DNA of 64,000 bases from RH-AL1 sp964244495 (GTDB lineage Bacteria > Pseudomonadota > Alphaproteobacteria > Rhizobiales > Beijerinckiaceae): assembly GCA_964244495.1 (NCBI GenBank), contig CAXTIU010000012.1:85271-149270 (forward strand), read 5' to 3'. The notes below the pieces were generated by a model. The model had not been told where the DNA came from. It was given only the letters and a program-made list of their open reading frames with translations, and did no database searches. Below, one piece after another: positions 44,803 to 53,376 of the stretch; position 1 is the first letter of the stretch, and every line of letters starts with the position of its first letter. The position numbers and the translations under genes were made by a program.

Positions 44803-45645
44803 ATGGATTTCAATCTCAGCTGCAGGCTCGGCTACCGCACCACCGGTACGACGCCCTTCCTCTTCAACGTCGAGGCGCAAACCTTCGGTGCCCAGCGCGT
44901 GGTGGAGGAGCACCTCACGGTCACGCCCGATTGCCCCATCGACCGCTGGACGATGCCCGAGAGCGGCAACCGCTACTTCCGGGTGGTGGCGCCGGCCGGC
45001 ACGCTCACGGTCACGTACGAGGCCAAGGTGGGTTGGCGGCCCGTGCTGGAAGACCCCGACGCCGTGACCGAGCTGACGCCGGACCGGCTGCCGCTCGCGG
45101 TGTTCACCCACCTTTATCCCAGCCGCTACTGCCAGTCCGACAGGCTGGAACGGTTCGCCCGCAGCACCTTCGGCGGCCTCGCGCCGGGCTACGCCCGCGT
45201 CAACGGCGTCTGCAACTGGATCAACGAGTACGTCGCCTACGAAGGCGGCGTGTCCGACGCGCTGACCTCGGCCGCCGACACGGTGCTGCAGCGCGCCGGC
45301 GTGTGTCGCGACTTCGCCCACCTCGCCATCGCCATCTGCCGCACGCTCGGCATCCCGGCCCGCTACGTCAGCGCCTACGCCTCGCAGCTCGCCCCGCCCG
45401 ACTTTCACGCCGTCTTCGAGGCCTACCTGAACGGCCCGACCGGCGGCGGCTGGTACCTGTTCGACCCGACCCGCAAGGCCGACCCGGCGGGGCTGATCCG
45501 CATCGGCGTCGGCCGCGACGCGGCGGAGGTCGCCTTCTGCTCGCCCTACGGGACCGTCGAATACGACAAGCCTGAGGTGAGCATCGCCGCCGCCGAGCCC
45601 GGCGTCGCCACCTCGGCGGCGGTGCGGTCGGAGGACGGCGTCTGA
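44803..45645 (+). CDS. transglutaminase-like domain protein
   Basis: A 280-residue cytoplasmic protein with an AAGGAGG ribosome-binding site. After an N-terminal beta domain it has the transglutaminase/cysteine-protease core. The active site has Cys in QRAGVCRDFAHLAIAICR, His in DFHAVFEAYL and Asp in WYLFDPTRKAD. Bacterial members of this type probably act as peptidases or amidases on unknown substrates. It converges with the ureG end across a repeat-bearing gap. Confidence 0.9.
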   Translation: MDFNLSCRLGYRTTGTTPFLFNVEAQTFGAQRVVEEHLTVTPDCPIDRWTMPESGNRYFRVVAPAGTLTVTYEAKVGWRPVLEDPDAVTELTPDRLPLAVFTHLYPSRYCQSDRLERFARSTFGGLAPGYARVNGVCNWINEYVAYEGGVSDALTSAADTVLQRAGVCRDFAHLAIAICRTLGIPARYVSAYASQLAPPDFHAVFEAYLNGPTGGGWYLFDPTRKADPAGLIRIGVGRDAAEVAFCSPYGTVEYDKPEVSIAAAEPGVATSAAVRSEDGV

Positions 45646-45698
45646 GCGTCGGGCCATGGTTCGGCCATCACACCGGACCCGTGCGTGAATTTTCCCCC

Positions 45699-45736
45699 GC
45701 CCACACATTTTCGCGTCATTCGCGTCATGCGTCAGG
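45699..45736 (+). repeat. 38-bp dispersed repeat, copy 2
   Basis: It matches copy 1 at 6570-6607 at 37 of 38 bases (T for C after CCACACATT). It lies between the convergent transglutaminase and ureG genes, followed by a palindrome and a hairpin. Confidence 0.8.
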
Positions 45737-45778
45737 TTTCGGAAGGCCGCGCCGCTTCGATCGGCGCCGGCTGCGAGA

Positions 45779-45838
45779 CATAAGGTATCAATACCTTATG
45801 CCGACCGCCTCGCGGCCGCAAGTCCGGGGCGAGGCGGT
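45779..45838. terminator. palindrome and hairpin between convergent genes
   Basis: Two structures lie side by side: CATAAGGTAT-CA-ATACCTTATG (45779-45800), and arms ACCGCCTCG (45804-45812) / CGAGGCGGT (45830-45838). They sit downstream of two convergent genes and could terminate both, or be part of the dispersed repeat. Confidence 0.4.
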
Positions 45839-45885
45839 CCGGCGCCGACAGGACCGCACCCGCGTCCACCCTAGGGTCCGGGGCT

Positions 45886-46521
45886 TCAACGCGAGCCGCC
45901 CGACGCCTCCAAGCCGCCCGACACCTCGATGAAGCGCGTCACGACGTCGACGCCCTCGCCGGTGCGCATGTTGGTGAAGACGAACGGCTTGGCGCCGCGC
46001 ATCCGCCGCGCGTCGTGCTCCATCACCTCCAGCGACGCTCCGACGTGGGGCGCGAGATCCGTCTTGTTGATGACGAGCAGGTCGGAGCGGGTGATGCCGG
46101 GACCGCCCTTGCGCGGGATCTTCTCGCCGCCCGACACGTCGATGACGTAGATGGTGAGGTCGGCGAGTTCCGGCGAGAAGGTCGCGGCGAGGTTGTCGCC
46201 GCCCGATTCGATCAGCACGAGGTCGAGCGCCGGGAACCGGCCGCGCATCGCCTTGATCGCGGCGAGGTTCATGGAGGCGTCCTCGCGGATCGCGGTGTGC
46301 GGGCAGCCGCCGGTCTCGACCCCCATGATGCGCTCGGCCGGGAGCGCCCCGGCCTCGGTGAGGATGCGCGCATCCTCCTTGGTGTAGATGTCGTTGGTGA
46401 TCGCGGCGATGTCGTAGGCGGCGCGGAACCGCTTGCAGATGCGTTCCATCAGCGCCGTCTTGCCGGAGCCGACCGGGCCGCCGATGCCGACGCGCAGCGG
46501 GCCGTGGGGGGAAGCGGGCAT
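45886..46521 (-). CDS. ureG: urease accessory GTPase UreG
   Basis: A 211-residue SIMIBI GTPase delivering nickel to urease with UreE, UreF and UreD/H. The P-loop is GIGGPVGSGKTALM, VETGGCPHTAIRED holds the nickel-binding CPH motif, and VINKTDLAPHVGA is the guanine-specificity loop. It starts at the ATG reading MPASPHGPLRVGIGG; upstream sequence belongs to ureF in another frame. It is the last gene of a ureE-ureF-ureG operon. Confidence 0.96.
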   Translation of the reverse strand: MPASPHGPLRVGIGGPVGSGKTALMERICKRFRAAYDIAAITNDIYTKEDARILTEAGALPAERIMGVETGGCPHTAIREDASMNLAAIKAMRGRFPALDLVLIESGGDNLAATFSPELADLTIYVIDVSGGEKIPRKGGPGITRSDLLVINKTDLAPHVGASLEVMEHDARRMRGAKPFVFTNMRTGEGVDVVTRFIEVSGGLEASGGSR

Positions 46522-46552
46522 GGGCGGCCTCGAGGGATGGTGAGACGACGTC

Positions 46553-47254
46553 TCAGGAGCGGAACAGGCGGGAATATTGCGTCTCGTGCCGCATGGACGC
46601 AACGTCCGACCGCCACGTCGCGGTGCCGAGGTCGGCGAGGGTGCTGCCGGCCGCCCAGTCGGCCAGGGCGTCCAGCGCCGGGCAGAGCCGGGCGACGATG
46701 GCCTGCCCCTCGCTCTGGCCGATCGGCCCGAGGCGAAGCGCGGCGGAGACGAGGTTGCCAACCGCCGCCACCGCGAAGGCGCCGAGCGTCGCCCGTAACG
46801 CCAAGCCATGGGCGCGGGCGGCGACGCCGACGGCCACGGGATAGGCCGCTTCGCCGTCGCCGAGCACCCCCTTGCCGATCGAAGTGGCGAAGCGCGCGAT
46901 GGGCGCCGCCGGCCACGACGCCGCGACAGCGAGGAGGAAAGCCGTGCCCTGCCCGCCCGTCTCCAGGCGCCGCTCGGCGGAAGGGGCGAGCGCGAGCGCG
47001 AGTTCGTTGATCGCGAAAGCGTCGTCGGCCGTCCATGCCGCCGCGAGCAGCACGCAATCCGCGCGGATCGACCCCATCGCGACGAGGTCGGCGATCCAGG
47101 CGGCGCAGGTCGCGGCGTCGCGGATGTCGCCGCCCTCCACCGCCGCCTCCAGCCCGTGCGAGTAGGCGTAGGCGCCGACGGGGAACGACGGCGACAGCCA
47201 GGCGAAGAGCGGCAGCAGCCGCGAAACCTCAGTCGTGGTGATGGTGGCCGTCAT
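46553..47254 (-). CDS. ureF: urease accessory protein UreF
   Basis: A 233-residue all-helical chaperone that acts as a GTPase gate on UreG in the urease activation complex. The N-terminal LPLFAWLSPSFPVGAYAYSHGLEAAVEGG is the UreF signature, and GPIGQSEGQAIVARL lies near the C-terminus. It overlaps ureE by 26 bp and precedes ureG by 31 bp, so the three are one transcript. Confidence 0.94.
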   Translation of the reverse strand: MTATITTTEVSRLLPLFAWLSPSFPVGAYAYSHGLEAAVEGGDIRDAATCAAWIADLVAMGSIRADCVLLAAAWTADDAFAINELALALAPSAERRLETGGQGTAFLLAVAASWPAAPIARFATSIGKGVLGDGEAAYPVAVGVAARAHGLALRATLGAFAVAAVGNLVSAALRLGPIGQSEGQAIVARLCPALDALADWAAGSTLADLGTATWRSDVASMRHETQYSRLFRS

Positions 47255-47711
47255 GACCGTGACCGCCTCCCGCGTAGGCGCCGCCCTCGGGATCGAACGG
47301 CGCCTCGATCGCGACGACCGTGCCGCCGAGGCCCGCCACCATGGCCTCGATCACGTGGTCGCGGCGGATGCGCAGCCGGCGCCCGACCAGTTGCACGGGC
47401 AGGTGCCGGTTGCCGAGGTGCCAGGCGATCCGCACGGCGGCGGCCGGGTCGGCGCCCGCGATCTCGGCAAGGGATTCGGGCGCGGCGACGACCTCGATCA
47501 GGCCGCCGTCCTCGAGGACCAGGGCATCGCCGCCGCGCAGCGCGACCGCGTCGGGCAGGTCGAGGAGGAACGCCGTGCCGCGTACGCCGCGCATCGCGAG
47601 GCGCCGCCGATGCCGGTCGTCGAAATCGAGCACGACGACATCGCGGGGTTCGCCACGCCAGCCGCCTCGCGCGCGGAGGATGGTGGCGCGAAGCCCGACG
47701 TCGCTCGTCAC
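47229..47711 (-). CDS. ureE: urease accessory nickel chaperone UreE
   Basis: A 160-residue nickel metallochaperone. Region LDFDDRHRRRLAMRGVRGTAFLLDLPDAVALRGGDAL is the N-terminal domain, and VRIAWHLGNRHLPVQL holds the conserved metal-binding histidine segment. The tail is histidine-rich (GGHGHDGHHHHD), giving extra nickel capacity. It starts at a GTG overlapping the TGA of a small upstream ORF (GTGA). Structural urease genes and ureD are not next to it. Confidence 0.93.
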   Translation of the reverse strand: MTSDVGLRATILRARGGWRGEPRDVVVLDFDDRHRRRLAMRGVRGTAFLLDLPDAVALRGGDALVLEDGGLIEVVAAPESLAEIAGADPAAAVRIAWHLGNRHLPVQLVGRRLRIRRDHVIEAMVAGLGGTVVAIEAPFDPEGGAYAGGGHGHDGHHHHD

Positions 47712-47926
47712 TCGTCGCGGAGCTTGTTGCTGTCCTGGTCCTGGTACTGCTCGGTCTCGATCGCCTTGCCGTCGAGGCCGCGCTCGGGAGGGTGACCCGC
47801 CTTGTCGCGGTTGGACAGCACCATGTTCTCGCCGATCTTGTCCTTGTCGATCTCGGTCATCGCGCCGCTGCCGGTTCCCTTGCCGCCAGCGCCCGTGCCC
47901 ATGTGCTTCCTGCTCGCGTTCGCCAT
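47708..47926 (-). CDS. small hydrophilic protein coupled to ureE
   Basis: A 72-residue charged protein (MANASRKHMGTGAGGKGTGSG, later ETEQYQDQDSNKLRDE). GGAG lies six bases before the ATG, and its TGA overlaps the GTG of ureE, so it is probably translated with the urease accessory genes. The glycine/charge composition suggests a disordered protein. I do not know it as a urease factor. Confidence 0.55.
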   Translation of the reverse strand: MANASRKHMGTGAGGKGTGSGAMTEIDKDKIGENMVLSNRDKAGHPPERGLDGKAIETEQYQDQDSNKLRDE

Positions 47927-48076
47927 GATGAACTCCATTCGCGCGTGGACCGCGCCGTCCGCCGCCGCACCCGTCTACGAGGACGCGGCTTCAGGTCGTC
48001 GAACAGCCCCGGCAGCACAAAGTTCGACGCGTGGATGGTCGCGGCCGGCAGCGCCCCGCCGCTCGTCGGCACGCCG

Positions 48077-48439
48077 CTAGTGGAACGGATCGTAGCTTTC
48101 CAGGCCGTCGCGAACGCGCAGGTGCTGCATGGCGCCGGCAACCGGAACCATGCCGGCGCCGTCCGTCCGCATCCCGGCGGTGGACGTGCCGCCCGGCGCC
48201 GTCCAGGTGTTCAGCGCGGCGTGGCTGGGCCCCATGTCGACCCGCACATGGCCGCTGACCCGGCCGCACACCCCGTTGCCCAAGTCCACGAAGGCCGGTC
48301 CGTAGACGGCGCAACGGTCGACCGACGGCGCGGGATGCGCGGCGTCGGCACCGGCCGAGGCTTCCGTCGGCCCCGCCACGGCGAAGGTCACGAGGGCACC
48401 CGCGAGGGCGAATGAAGCGGAGTTCCGGAAAGGGATCAT
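48077..48439 (-). CDS. small secreted protein resembling a porin N-terminus
   Basis: A 120-residue protein with a signal peptide (about residues 1-30) and AAAGG upstream of the ATG. The mature start DRCAVYGPAFVDLGNGVCGRVSGHVRVD resembles the conserved opening of rhizobial porins, where two cysteines flank a YGxGF-like segment. A full porin is several hundred residues, so this is either a separate small family or a truncated one. It is probably periplasmic or outer-membrane associated. Confidence 0.6.
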   Translation of the reverse strand: MIPFRNSASFALAGALVTFAVAGPTEASAGADAAHPAPSVDRCAVYGPAFVDLGNGVCGRVSGHVRVDMGPSHAALNTWTAPGGTSTAGMRTDGAGMVPVAGAMQHLRVRDGLESYDPFH

Positions 48440-48513
48440 CACGACCTTTGCATCATGCGCCGACGAATCCCTGATGATCGCACAATCGGGCGAGAACAAG
48501 ACTCGACGCCGGC

Positions 48514-49311
48514 TCATCGGGCGTCGTCCGGGCGTCCGGGGTCCTGCCGCCCGAAATCCTGCCGCCCGTCGCCGAGCACCGCCTGCACCAGTGCCAGGGC
48601 CGCCACGGCGGCGGTGTCGGCCCGCAGGATGCGCGGGCCGAGAGAAATCCGAACGACGGAGGGCACCGACAGGATCGCGGCCCGCTCGGCCGGGTCGAAC
48701 CCGCCTTCCGGCCCGATCAGCACGGCGAGCGGACGGGACACGTCGCGCGATGCCGCCGCCCTGAGCGGCCCCAGCGCGTCGCCGACCGGAGCGTCCTCGT
48801 CGCAGAACACGAGGGCGCGCTCCGCCGGCCAGGCGGCGAGCACGCGGTCGAGGGGGGTCGGCGCCGCGATGGCCGGCACGTGGAGGATGCCGCACTGCTC
48901 GGCCGCCTCGATCGCGTTGGCGCGCATCCGCTCGCCGTTGACGCGCGCGACCTGCGTGCGCCGCGTCAACACCGGCATCAACCGGCTCGCCCCCATCTCG
49001 ACCGCTTTCTGCACCATGTAGTCGAGGCGCGCGTGCTTGAGCGGCGCGAACAGGTAATGCAGGTCGGCGGCCCCGGTCTGCGGCCGCGTCCGCTCGGTGA
49101 TCCGCAGCGCCATCCGCTTGCCGGCGGCGGACACGAGCACGGCGCGCCATTCGCCGTCGCGCCCGTTGAAAACGTGGATCGCTTCGCCTTCAGAAAGCCT
49201 GAGTACGGTGTGAAGGTAGAGCTGCTGGGAGCGTTCGAGCGGGAGCAGGGCGCCGACGGCAAGGGCGGGTTCGACGTGAAGCCTCGGGGCCGAGAAGTCG
49301 TAGGATGCCAT
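48514..49311 (-). CDS. rsmE: 16S rRNA (uracil(1498)-N(3))-methyltransferase
   Basis: A 265-residue SPOUT-fold methyltransferase for U1498 of 16S rRNA. The N-terminal PUA-like domain is followed by the knotted domain with KHARLDYMVQKAVEMG, AVLIGPEGGFDPAE and ISLGPRILRADTAAVAAL. These are the canonical RsmE motifs. It is divergent from a secreted-protein gene and near ubiA, a grouping common in alphaproteobacteria. Confidence 0.95.
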   Translation of the reverse strand: MASYDFSAPRLHVEPALAVGALLPLERSQQLYLHTVLRLSEGEAIHVFNGRDGEWRAVLVSAAGKRMALRITERTRPQTGAADLHYLFAPLKHARLDYMVQKAVEMGASRLMPVLTRRTQVARVNGERMRANAIEAAEQCGILHVPAIAAPTPLDRVLAAWPAERALVFCDEDAPVGDALGPLRAAASRDVSRPLAVLIGPEGGFDPAERAAILSVPSVVRISLGPRILRADTAAVAALALVQAVLGDGRQDFGRQDPGRPDDAR

Positions 49312-49459
49312 GGGGCCGCCTTACACGAAGGGCACGCGGGATTCGACGCTTTTCGAGGTGGACTCGTCGACCGGGACATCGTTCAACCGGCATGAATCGG
49401 CCGCAACCGGACCACGGAACGTGCGAGACCGGGCGCGGCACAGAAGGGGGCTCTTGGTC

Positions 49460-49918
49460 ATGGTTGCGTTCGCTTCGTTTTCTCGCTCGGCTGTCCTGGC
49501 CGCCGTCGCCATGGGGTCCGTCGCCGCCGTGACCTTGCCGGCCGCGTCTGCCTTCGCCGGCGATTGCAACAGCGACATCGCCGGCTTGTCGCAGAAGCGC
49601 CAAGGCTTCATCGACCAGCTCAACGCCCTGTCGAAGAAGACCAAGGGCAAGCTCGACCCGGTCGCCTCCTGCCCCACGCTGCGCGGCCTCGTCAGCACCG
49701 AGGCCAACCTGCTGAAGTACCTCGAAGCCAACAAGAACTGGTGCAACGTGCCCGACGAGGTGGTCGCCAACCTCAAGGCGGCCGACGTGAAGTCGCAGCA
49801 GTTCGCCACCCAGGCCTGCAACTTCGCCGCGCAGGCCAAGAAGGCGCAGGAACAGCAGGCCTCCAGCAACGCGGCGATCGCCGCCGAGGCCCCGAAGCTG
49901 CCGGCCGGCCCGCTTTGA
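49460..49918 (+). CDS. secreted helical protein, unknown function
   Basis: A 152-residue protein with signal peptide ending ASAFAGDC. The mature part is helical and charged (LSQKRQGFIDQLNALSKKTKGKLD) with four cysteines (CNSD, ASCPTLRG, NWCNV, ACNF), likely two disulphides. AAGGGGG precedes the ATG. Its stop lies four bases before the ubiA start, so they are co-transcribed. I do not recognise a characterised family. Confidence 0.7.
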   Translation: MVAFASFSRSAVLAAVAMGSVAAVTLPAASAFAGDCNSDIAGLSQKRQGFIDQLNALSKKTKGKLDPVASCPTLRGLVSTEANLLKYLEANKNWCNVPDEVVANLKAADVKSQQFATQACNFAAQAKKAQEQQASSNAAIAAEAPKLPAGPL

Positions 49919-49922
49919 ACGC

Positions 49923-50876
49923 TTGACCGTTCCCGCCGAACCGAATTCGGCGGCGCTGCCGGACGCCGTGCGGCCCGGGCCGCTGCTGCGCCTCGCGCCC
50001 CTCTCGTGGCGCCCTTACCTCCAGCTCGCCAGGCTCGATCGGCCGATCGGCTACTGGCTGCTCCTCCTGCCGTGCTGGTGGTCGAGCCTCCTCGCCTCGC
50101 TCGCGGCGGGACGCGCGCCGAACCTACGGCACCTGCTGCTGTTCCTCCTCGGTGCCATCGTCATGCGTGGCGCCGGCTCGACCTACAACGACATCGTCGA
50201 CCGCGACCTCGACGCCAAGGTGGAGCGCACGCGGCACCGCCCGGTGGCCTCGGGTCGCGTCGGGTTGCCCGCCGCCCGCGCCTTCACCGTGGCGCAGGCG
50301 CTGATCGGCCTCTGCGTCGTCGTCCAGTTCAACGTGGCGACGATCGGGGTCGGCATCGCGTCGCTGGCGATCGTCGCCACCTACCCTTTCGCCAAGCGCA
50401 CCACCTCGTGGCCGCAACTCGTGCTCGGGCTCGCCTTCGCCTGGGGCGGGCTCGTCGGCTGGGTGGCGGAGCGCGGCAGGCTGGCGGTCCCGGCCCTGCT
50501 CGTCTACGCCGGGGCCGTGCTGTGGACGATCGGCTACGACACGATCTACGCCATCCAGGACGCCCGCGACGATCCGGCGGCCGGCATCAAGTCGACGGCG
50601 CGGCTGTTCGGCCGGCGCGTGCGCCTAGCGGTCGGCCTCTTCTACGCCGCGGCGATCGCCTGCCTGGAGGCGGCGTTGCTGGCGGCCGGCGTCGGCGGCG
50701 CGATCGTCGCGCAGGCGGGCGTCGTCGGCTTCGCGCTCCACCTCGGCTCCCAGGTTCGCCGCATCGACGCCGCGGACTCCGGCGGGGCGCTGTCCCTGTT
50801 CCGCTCGAACCGCGGCGCCGGCCTGATCGTCTGCGCCGGCCTCGCCGCGGCGAGCTTGGTCGGGATCATCCACTAG
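49923..50876 (+). CDS. ubiA: 4-hydroxybenzoate polyprenyltransferase
   Basis: A 317-residue integral membrane enzyme of ubiquinone synthesis that prenylates 4-hydroxybenzoate. The two aspartate motifs are present: NDIVDRDLDAKVERTRHRP and YDTIYAIQDARDD. LARLDRPIGYWLLLLPCWWS at the N-terminus is typical. Translation starts at a TTG four bases after the previous stop. About eight hydrophobic helices follow. Confidence 0.95.
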   Translation: MTVPAEPNSAALPDAVRPGPLLRLAPLSWRPYLQLARLDRPIGYWLLLLPCWWSSLLASLAAGRAPNLRHLLLFLLGAIVMRGAGSTYNDIVDRDLDAKVERTRHRPVASGRVGLPAARAFTVAQALIGLCVVVQFNVATIGVGIASLAIVATYPFAKRTTSWPQLVLGLAFAWGGLVGWVAERGRLAVPALLVYAGAVLWTIGYDTIYAIQDARDDPAAGIKSTARLFGRRVRLAVGLFYAAAIACLEAALLAAGVGGAIVAQAGVVGFALHLGSQVRRIDAADSGGALSLFRSNRGAGLIVCAGLAAASLVGIIH

Positions 50877-51039
50877 GGCGGCTCGCGCACGTCGTTGTTT
50901 CCGCGACGTGTTGCCGGCACGTCGCCGCGCCACGGGGCGAGCGGCCCGGCCACCAGCCTTGGAACGAATGGCTAAGCTCGACGATTGATCCGGCGCCTTC
51001 CGACACGTGGTCGATGGTCAAGTCACAGGCGTAGCAATC

Positions 51040-51219
51040 ATGTCTCTCCTCAAATGGGCACTCATCCTCTTCGTCATCTCGCTGATCGCCGGCGGTCTCG
51101 GGTTCTCCGGCGTGTCGGCGGCGACCGGCGGGATCGCCCGCATCCTGTTCTTCATCTTCATCGTGTTGTTCGTGATCCTGCTGATCGCCGGCCTGACCAT
51201 CGGCAAGGCGGTCTTCTGA
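51040..51219 (+). CDS. DUF1328 small membrane protein
   Basis: A 59-residue protein reading MSLLKWALILFVISLIAGGLGFSGVSAATGGIARILFF, with two transmembrane helices. It matches the DUF1328 (YtjA-like) family of small inner-membrane proteins of unknown function, often stress-associated. An in-frame GTG/ATG extension upstream is unnecessary. It is followed by a strong hairpin terminator and is a single-gene unit. Confidence 0.88.
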   Translation: MSLLKWALILFVISLIAGGLGFSGVSAATGGIARILFFIFIVLFVILLIAGLTIGKAVF

Positions 51220-51263
51220 GCCGCGTCGCGTTCGCCCGCTCGAAGATCGACCGCTCCAGCAAG

Positions 51264-51289
51264 AAGGCCGCTGGGATTCCAGCGGCCTT
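51264..51289 (+). terminator. hairpin terminator after the DUF1328 gene
   Basis: An 11-bp perfect stem AAGGCCGCTGG / CCAGCGGCCTT with a GATT tetraloop, 45 bp past the stop. The T-run is weak. Confidence 0.7.
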
Positions 51290-51318
51290 CCAGCTTTGAA
51301 GCAAGGTACCGCCGACGG

Positions 51319-52050
51319 TCAATCGGTGGCCGCGAGCACCGGGTCAGGCGCGTAATCCTGCGGGAACAGCTTCTTCAATCCCTGAACCTTCGGGATGTCG
51401 TTGGCGGCGATGTAAGGGCTGTCGGGGTGCAGGGTGAGGTAGTTCTGGTGGTAGCCCTCCGCCGGGTAGAAGGCCTTGAGCGGCGTCACGGCCGTCACGA
51501 TCGGCGCGGCGAACACGTGGGCTTTCCGTAGCTGGGCGACGTAATCGGCGGCGACCTTGGCCTGCGCGGGCGTGGTGGCGAAGATGTCGGACCGGTACTG
51601 CGTGCCCTCGTCCGGCCCCTGCGCGTTGAGCTGCGTCGGGTCGGCCACGACCGAGAAGTAGATCTGCAGCAGCTTGCCGTAGCTCACCTTGGTCGCGTCG
51701 TAGGTGACCTTCACGCTCTCCGCGTGGCCGGTCCCGCCGGTGCTCACGACCTCGTAGGAGGCGGTCGACTTGGCGCCGCCGGAGTAGCCGGACACCGCGC
51801 TCTCGACGCCCTTGACGTGTTGGAACACGCCCTGCACGCCCCAGAAGCAGCCACCGGCGAACACCGCCGTCTCCGTCCCGGCATGCGCCGGCACGTCGGC
51901 CGCCGGCGGCGGCACGAGCTTCAGGTCGTCGGCCGCGGCACGGCGCGCCGGCCACATCGACGTGACCGCGGAAATCGCCAGGACGGCGCCGCAAGCGAGG
52001 AGCGCCGAGCGGCCCCCGCGCTTCGTCCGGGTCTTGAGACTCTTGATCAT
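51319..52050 (-). CDS. msrA: peptide-methionine (S)-S-oxide reductase, exported
   Basis: A 243-residue methionine sulfoxide reductase A with an N-terminal arginine-rich signal peptide, so it acts in the periplasm. The active-site motif is AVFAGGCFWGVQGVFQ, where the Cys is the nucleophile, followed by VSGYSGG and AEGYHQNYL. AAAGGAG precedes the ATG. msrB is just upstream on the same strand, 26 bp away, so both stereoisomers of oxidised methionine would be repaired outside the cytoplasm. Confidence 0.94.
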   Translation of the reverse strand: MIKSLKTRTKRGGRSALLACGAVLAISAVTSMWPARRAAADDLKLVPPPAADVPAHAGTETAVFAGGCFWGVQGVFQHVKGVESAVSGYSGGAKSTASYEVVSTGGTGHAESVKVTYDATKVSYGKLLQIYFSVVADPTQLNAQGPDEGTQYRSDIFATTPAQAKVAADYVAQLRKAHVFAAPIVTAVTPLKAFYPAEGYHQNYLTLHPDSPYIAANDIPKVQGLKKLFPQDYAPDPVLAATD

Positions 52051-52076
52051 AGCATCACTCCTTTGGGCGGACGCGC

Positions 52077-52577
52077 TCACGCCGGCACGAACTTCATCGC
52101 CGCGCCGTTCATGCAGTAGCGCAGCCCGGTCGGTCGCGGACCGTCGTCGAAGACATGGCCGAGGTGTCCGCCGCAGTTGGCGCAGCTCACCGCCGTGCGG
52201 CTGAAGCCGAACGAACGGTCCGTGGTCTCGACGACGGCGTGGGACATCGCCTGGTAGAAGGACGGCCAGCCGGTGCCGCTGTCGAACTTGGTGTCCGAGC
52301 CGTAAAGCTTCTGGTCGCAAGCGGCGCAAAGGAACGTGCCGCGACGGTGCTCGTCGTTGAGATGGCTCGTGTAGGGGCGTTCCGTTCCGGCGTCGCGCAG
52401 GATGTCGTACTGAACGGGGGTCAGCCGCTTGCGCCATTCCGTGTCGGGCAGGTTGAGCGGGAACTTGGCCGTCGGCTCGGCGACCGCCCCACCCCGCAGG
52501 CCGAGGAACGCGCCGCCGAGGGCGGCCGCGCCGAGACCGAACCCCGCCGTCGCCATGAAACTGCGCCTGGTGATCAT
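52077..52577 (-). CDS. msrB: peptide-methionine (R)-S-oxide reductase, Tat-exported
   Basis: A 166-residue methionine sulfoxide reductase B. It opens with MITRRSFMATAGFGLGAAALGG, a twin-arginine signal, so it is probably exported folded. Zinc ligands are in FLCAACDQ and CANCGGHLGHVF, and the catalytic Cys is in GLRYCMNGAAMKFVP. GGAGGGA precedes the ATG. It forms an operon with msrA. Confidence 0.94.
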   Translation of the reverse strand: MITRRSFMATAGFGLGAAALGGAFLGLRGGAVAEPTAKFPLNLPDTEWRKRLTPVQYDILRDAGTERPYTSHLNDEHRRGTFLCAACDQKLYGSDTKFDSGTGWPSFYQAMSHAVVETTDRSFGFSRTAVSCANCGGHLGHVFDDGPRPTGLRYCMNGAAMKFVPA

Positions 52578-52795
52578 GTCGCATTCCCTCCGTTCGATGC
52601 CGCACGGCGAACCATGGCGACGATCACGCCTCAATGATGGCGAAGCCCGTTACGTGGGCCTTCCTTATACGATGCGACATGCGCCATGGTTACGCGCGAA
52701 CGCAAATTTACGTGGACGCGGCGGATCATCGTCTGGACGGATGCTTTCGGCGCGGCGGGACGCTACACAAGGGATGGTGACGCGTCGAGGATGCC

Positions 52796-53353
52796 ATGCT
52801 GACCAACCGCGATCGAGGGCTTGATGCGGGACGGCTTCCGCCGCCGGACAGTCGGGTGGCGTCCACGGCACGCCCGCTGACGCTCGCCTTCGCCGCGGCG
52901 CTGGCGTTCGGCGGGCCGGCGCGAGCCCAGGAATCGTCGATGCCACCGGAATCGTCGGCGGCGCAGCCGATCCTTCCGCCGCGATCCGCCCCCAACCCGC
53001 CCATCGTCCAGACGATCGTCGGGCCGGGTCAGCCCGCATCGGACGTCCGCAAGGCGCACCCGCGCCGCGTCGCCATCCACCACCGTCATCGCCTGGCCGG
53101 ACGCCGGGGCGAGCCCCTCGACATCGATCGGCCGGCGCTCGCCGGCGTCGAGCTGCTGCGACCGCTGCCACCGCCGGACCAGCCGCCGCACTTCGTGGTG
53201 CCGACGCCGGCCTATCCTTTCGAGAATTTCGTCACCGCCTACACCACGCCACCGCCACCGCTGTTCTGCCATCCGACGCGTCGCGATCCCGATTTGCCCG
53301 ACCCGCACCTTTACCGCGAGCGGGCCGTGGTCTGCGAGCCGGACAACCCTTGA
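52796..53353 (+). CDS. secreted proline-rich protein, unknown function
   Basis: A 185-residue protein with an N-terminal leader and a hydrophobic signal-like stretch ending PARAQESS (about residues 25-47). The rest is rich in Pro, Arg and His (RVAIHHRHRLAGRRG, LPPPDQPPHFVVPTPAYPFENF) with two cysteines near the end. GAGG precedes the ATG. It is probably periplasmic. No family recognised; convergent with the MFS-PlsC-synthetase gene. Confidence 0.6.
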   Translation: MLTNRDRGLDAGRLPPPDSRVASTARPLTLAFAAALAFGGPARAQESSMPPESSAAQPILPPRSAPNPPIVQTIVGPGQPASDVRKAHPRRVAIHHRHRLAGRRGEPLDIDRPALAGVELLRPLPPPDQPPHFVVPTPAYPFENFVTAYTTPPPPLFCHPTRRDPDLPDPHLYRERAVVCEPDNP

Positions 53354-53376
53354 GCCGCTTCGTGCCGTGGGCCGCC

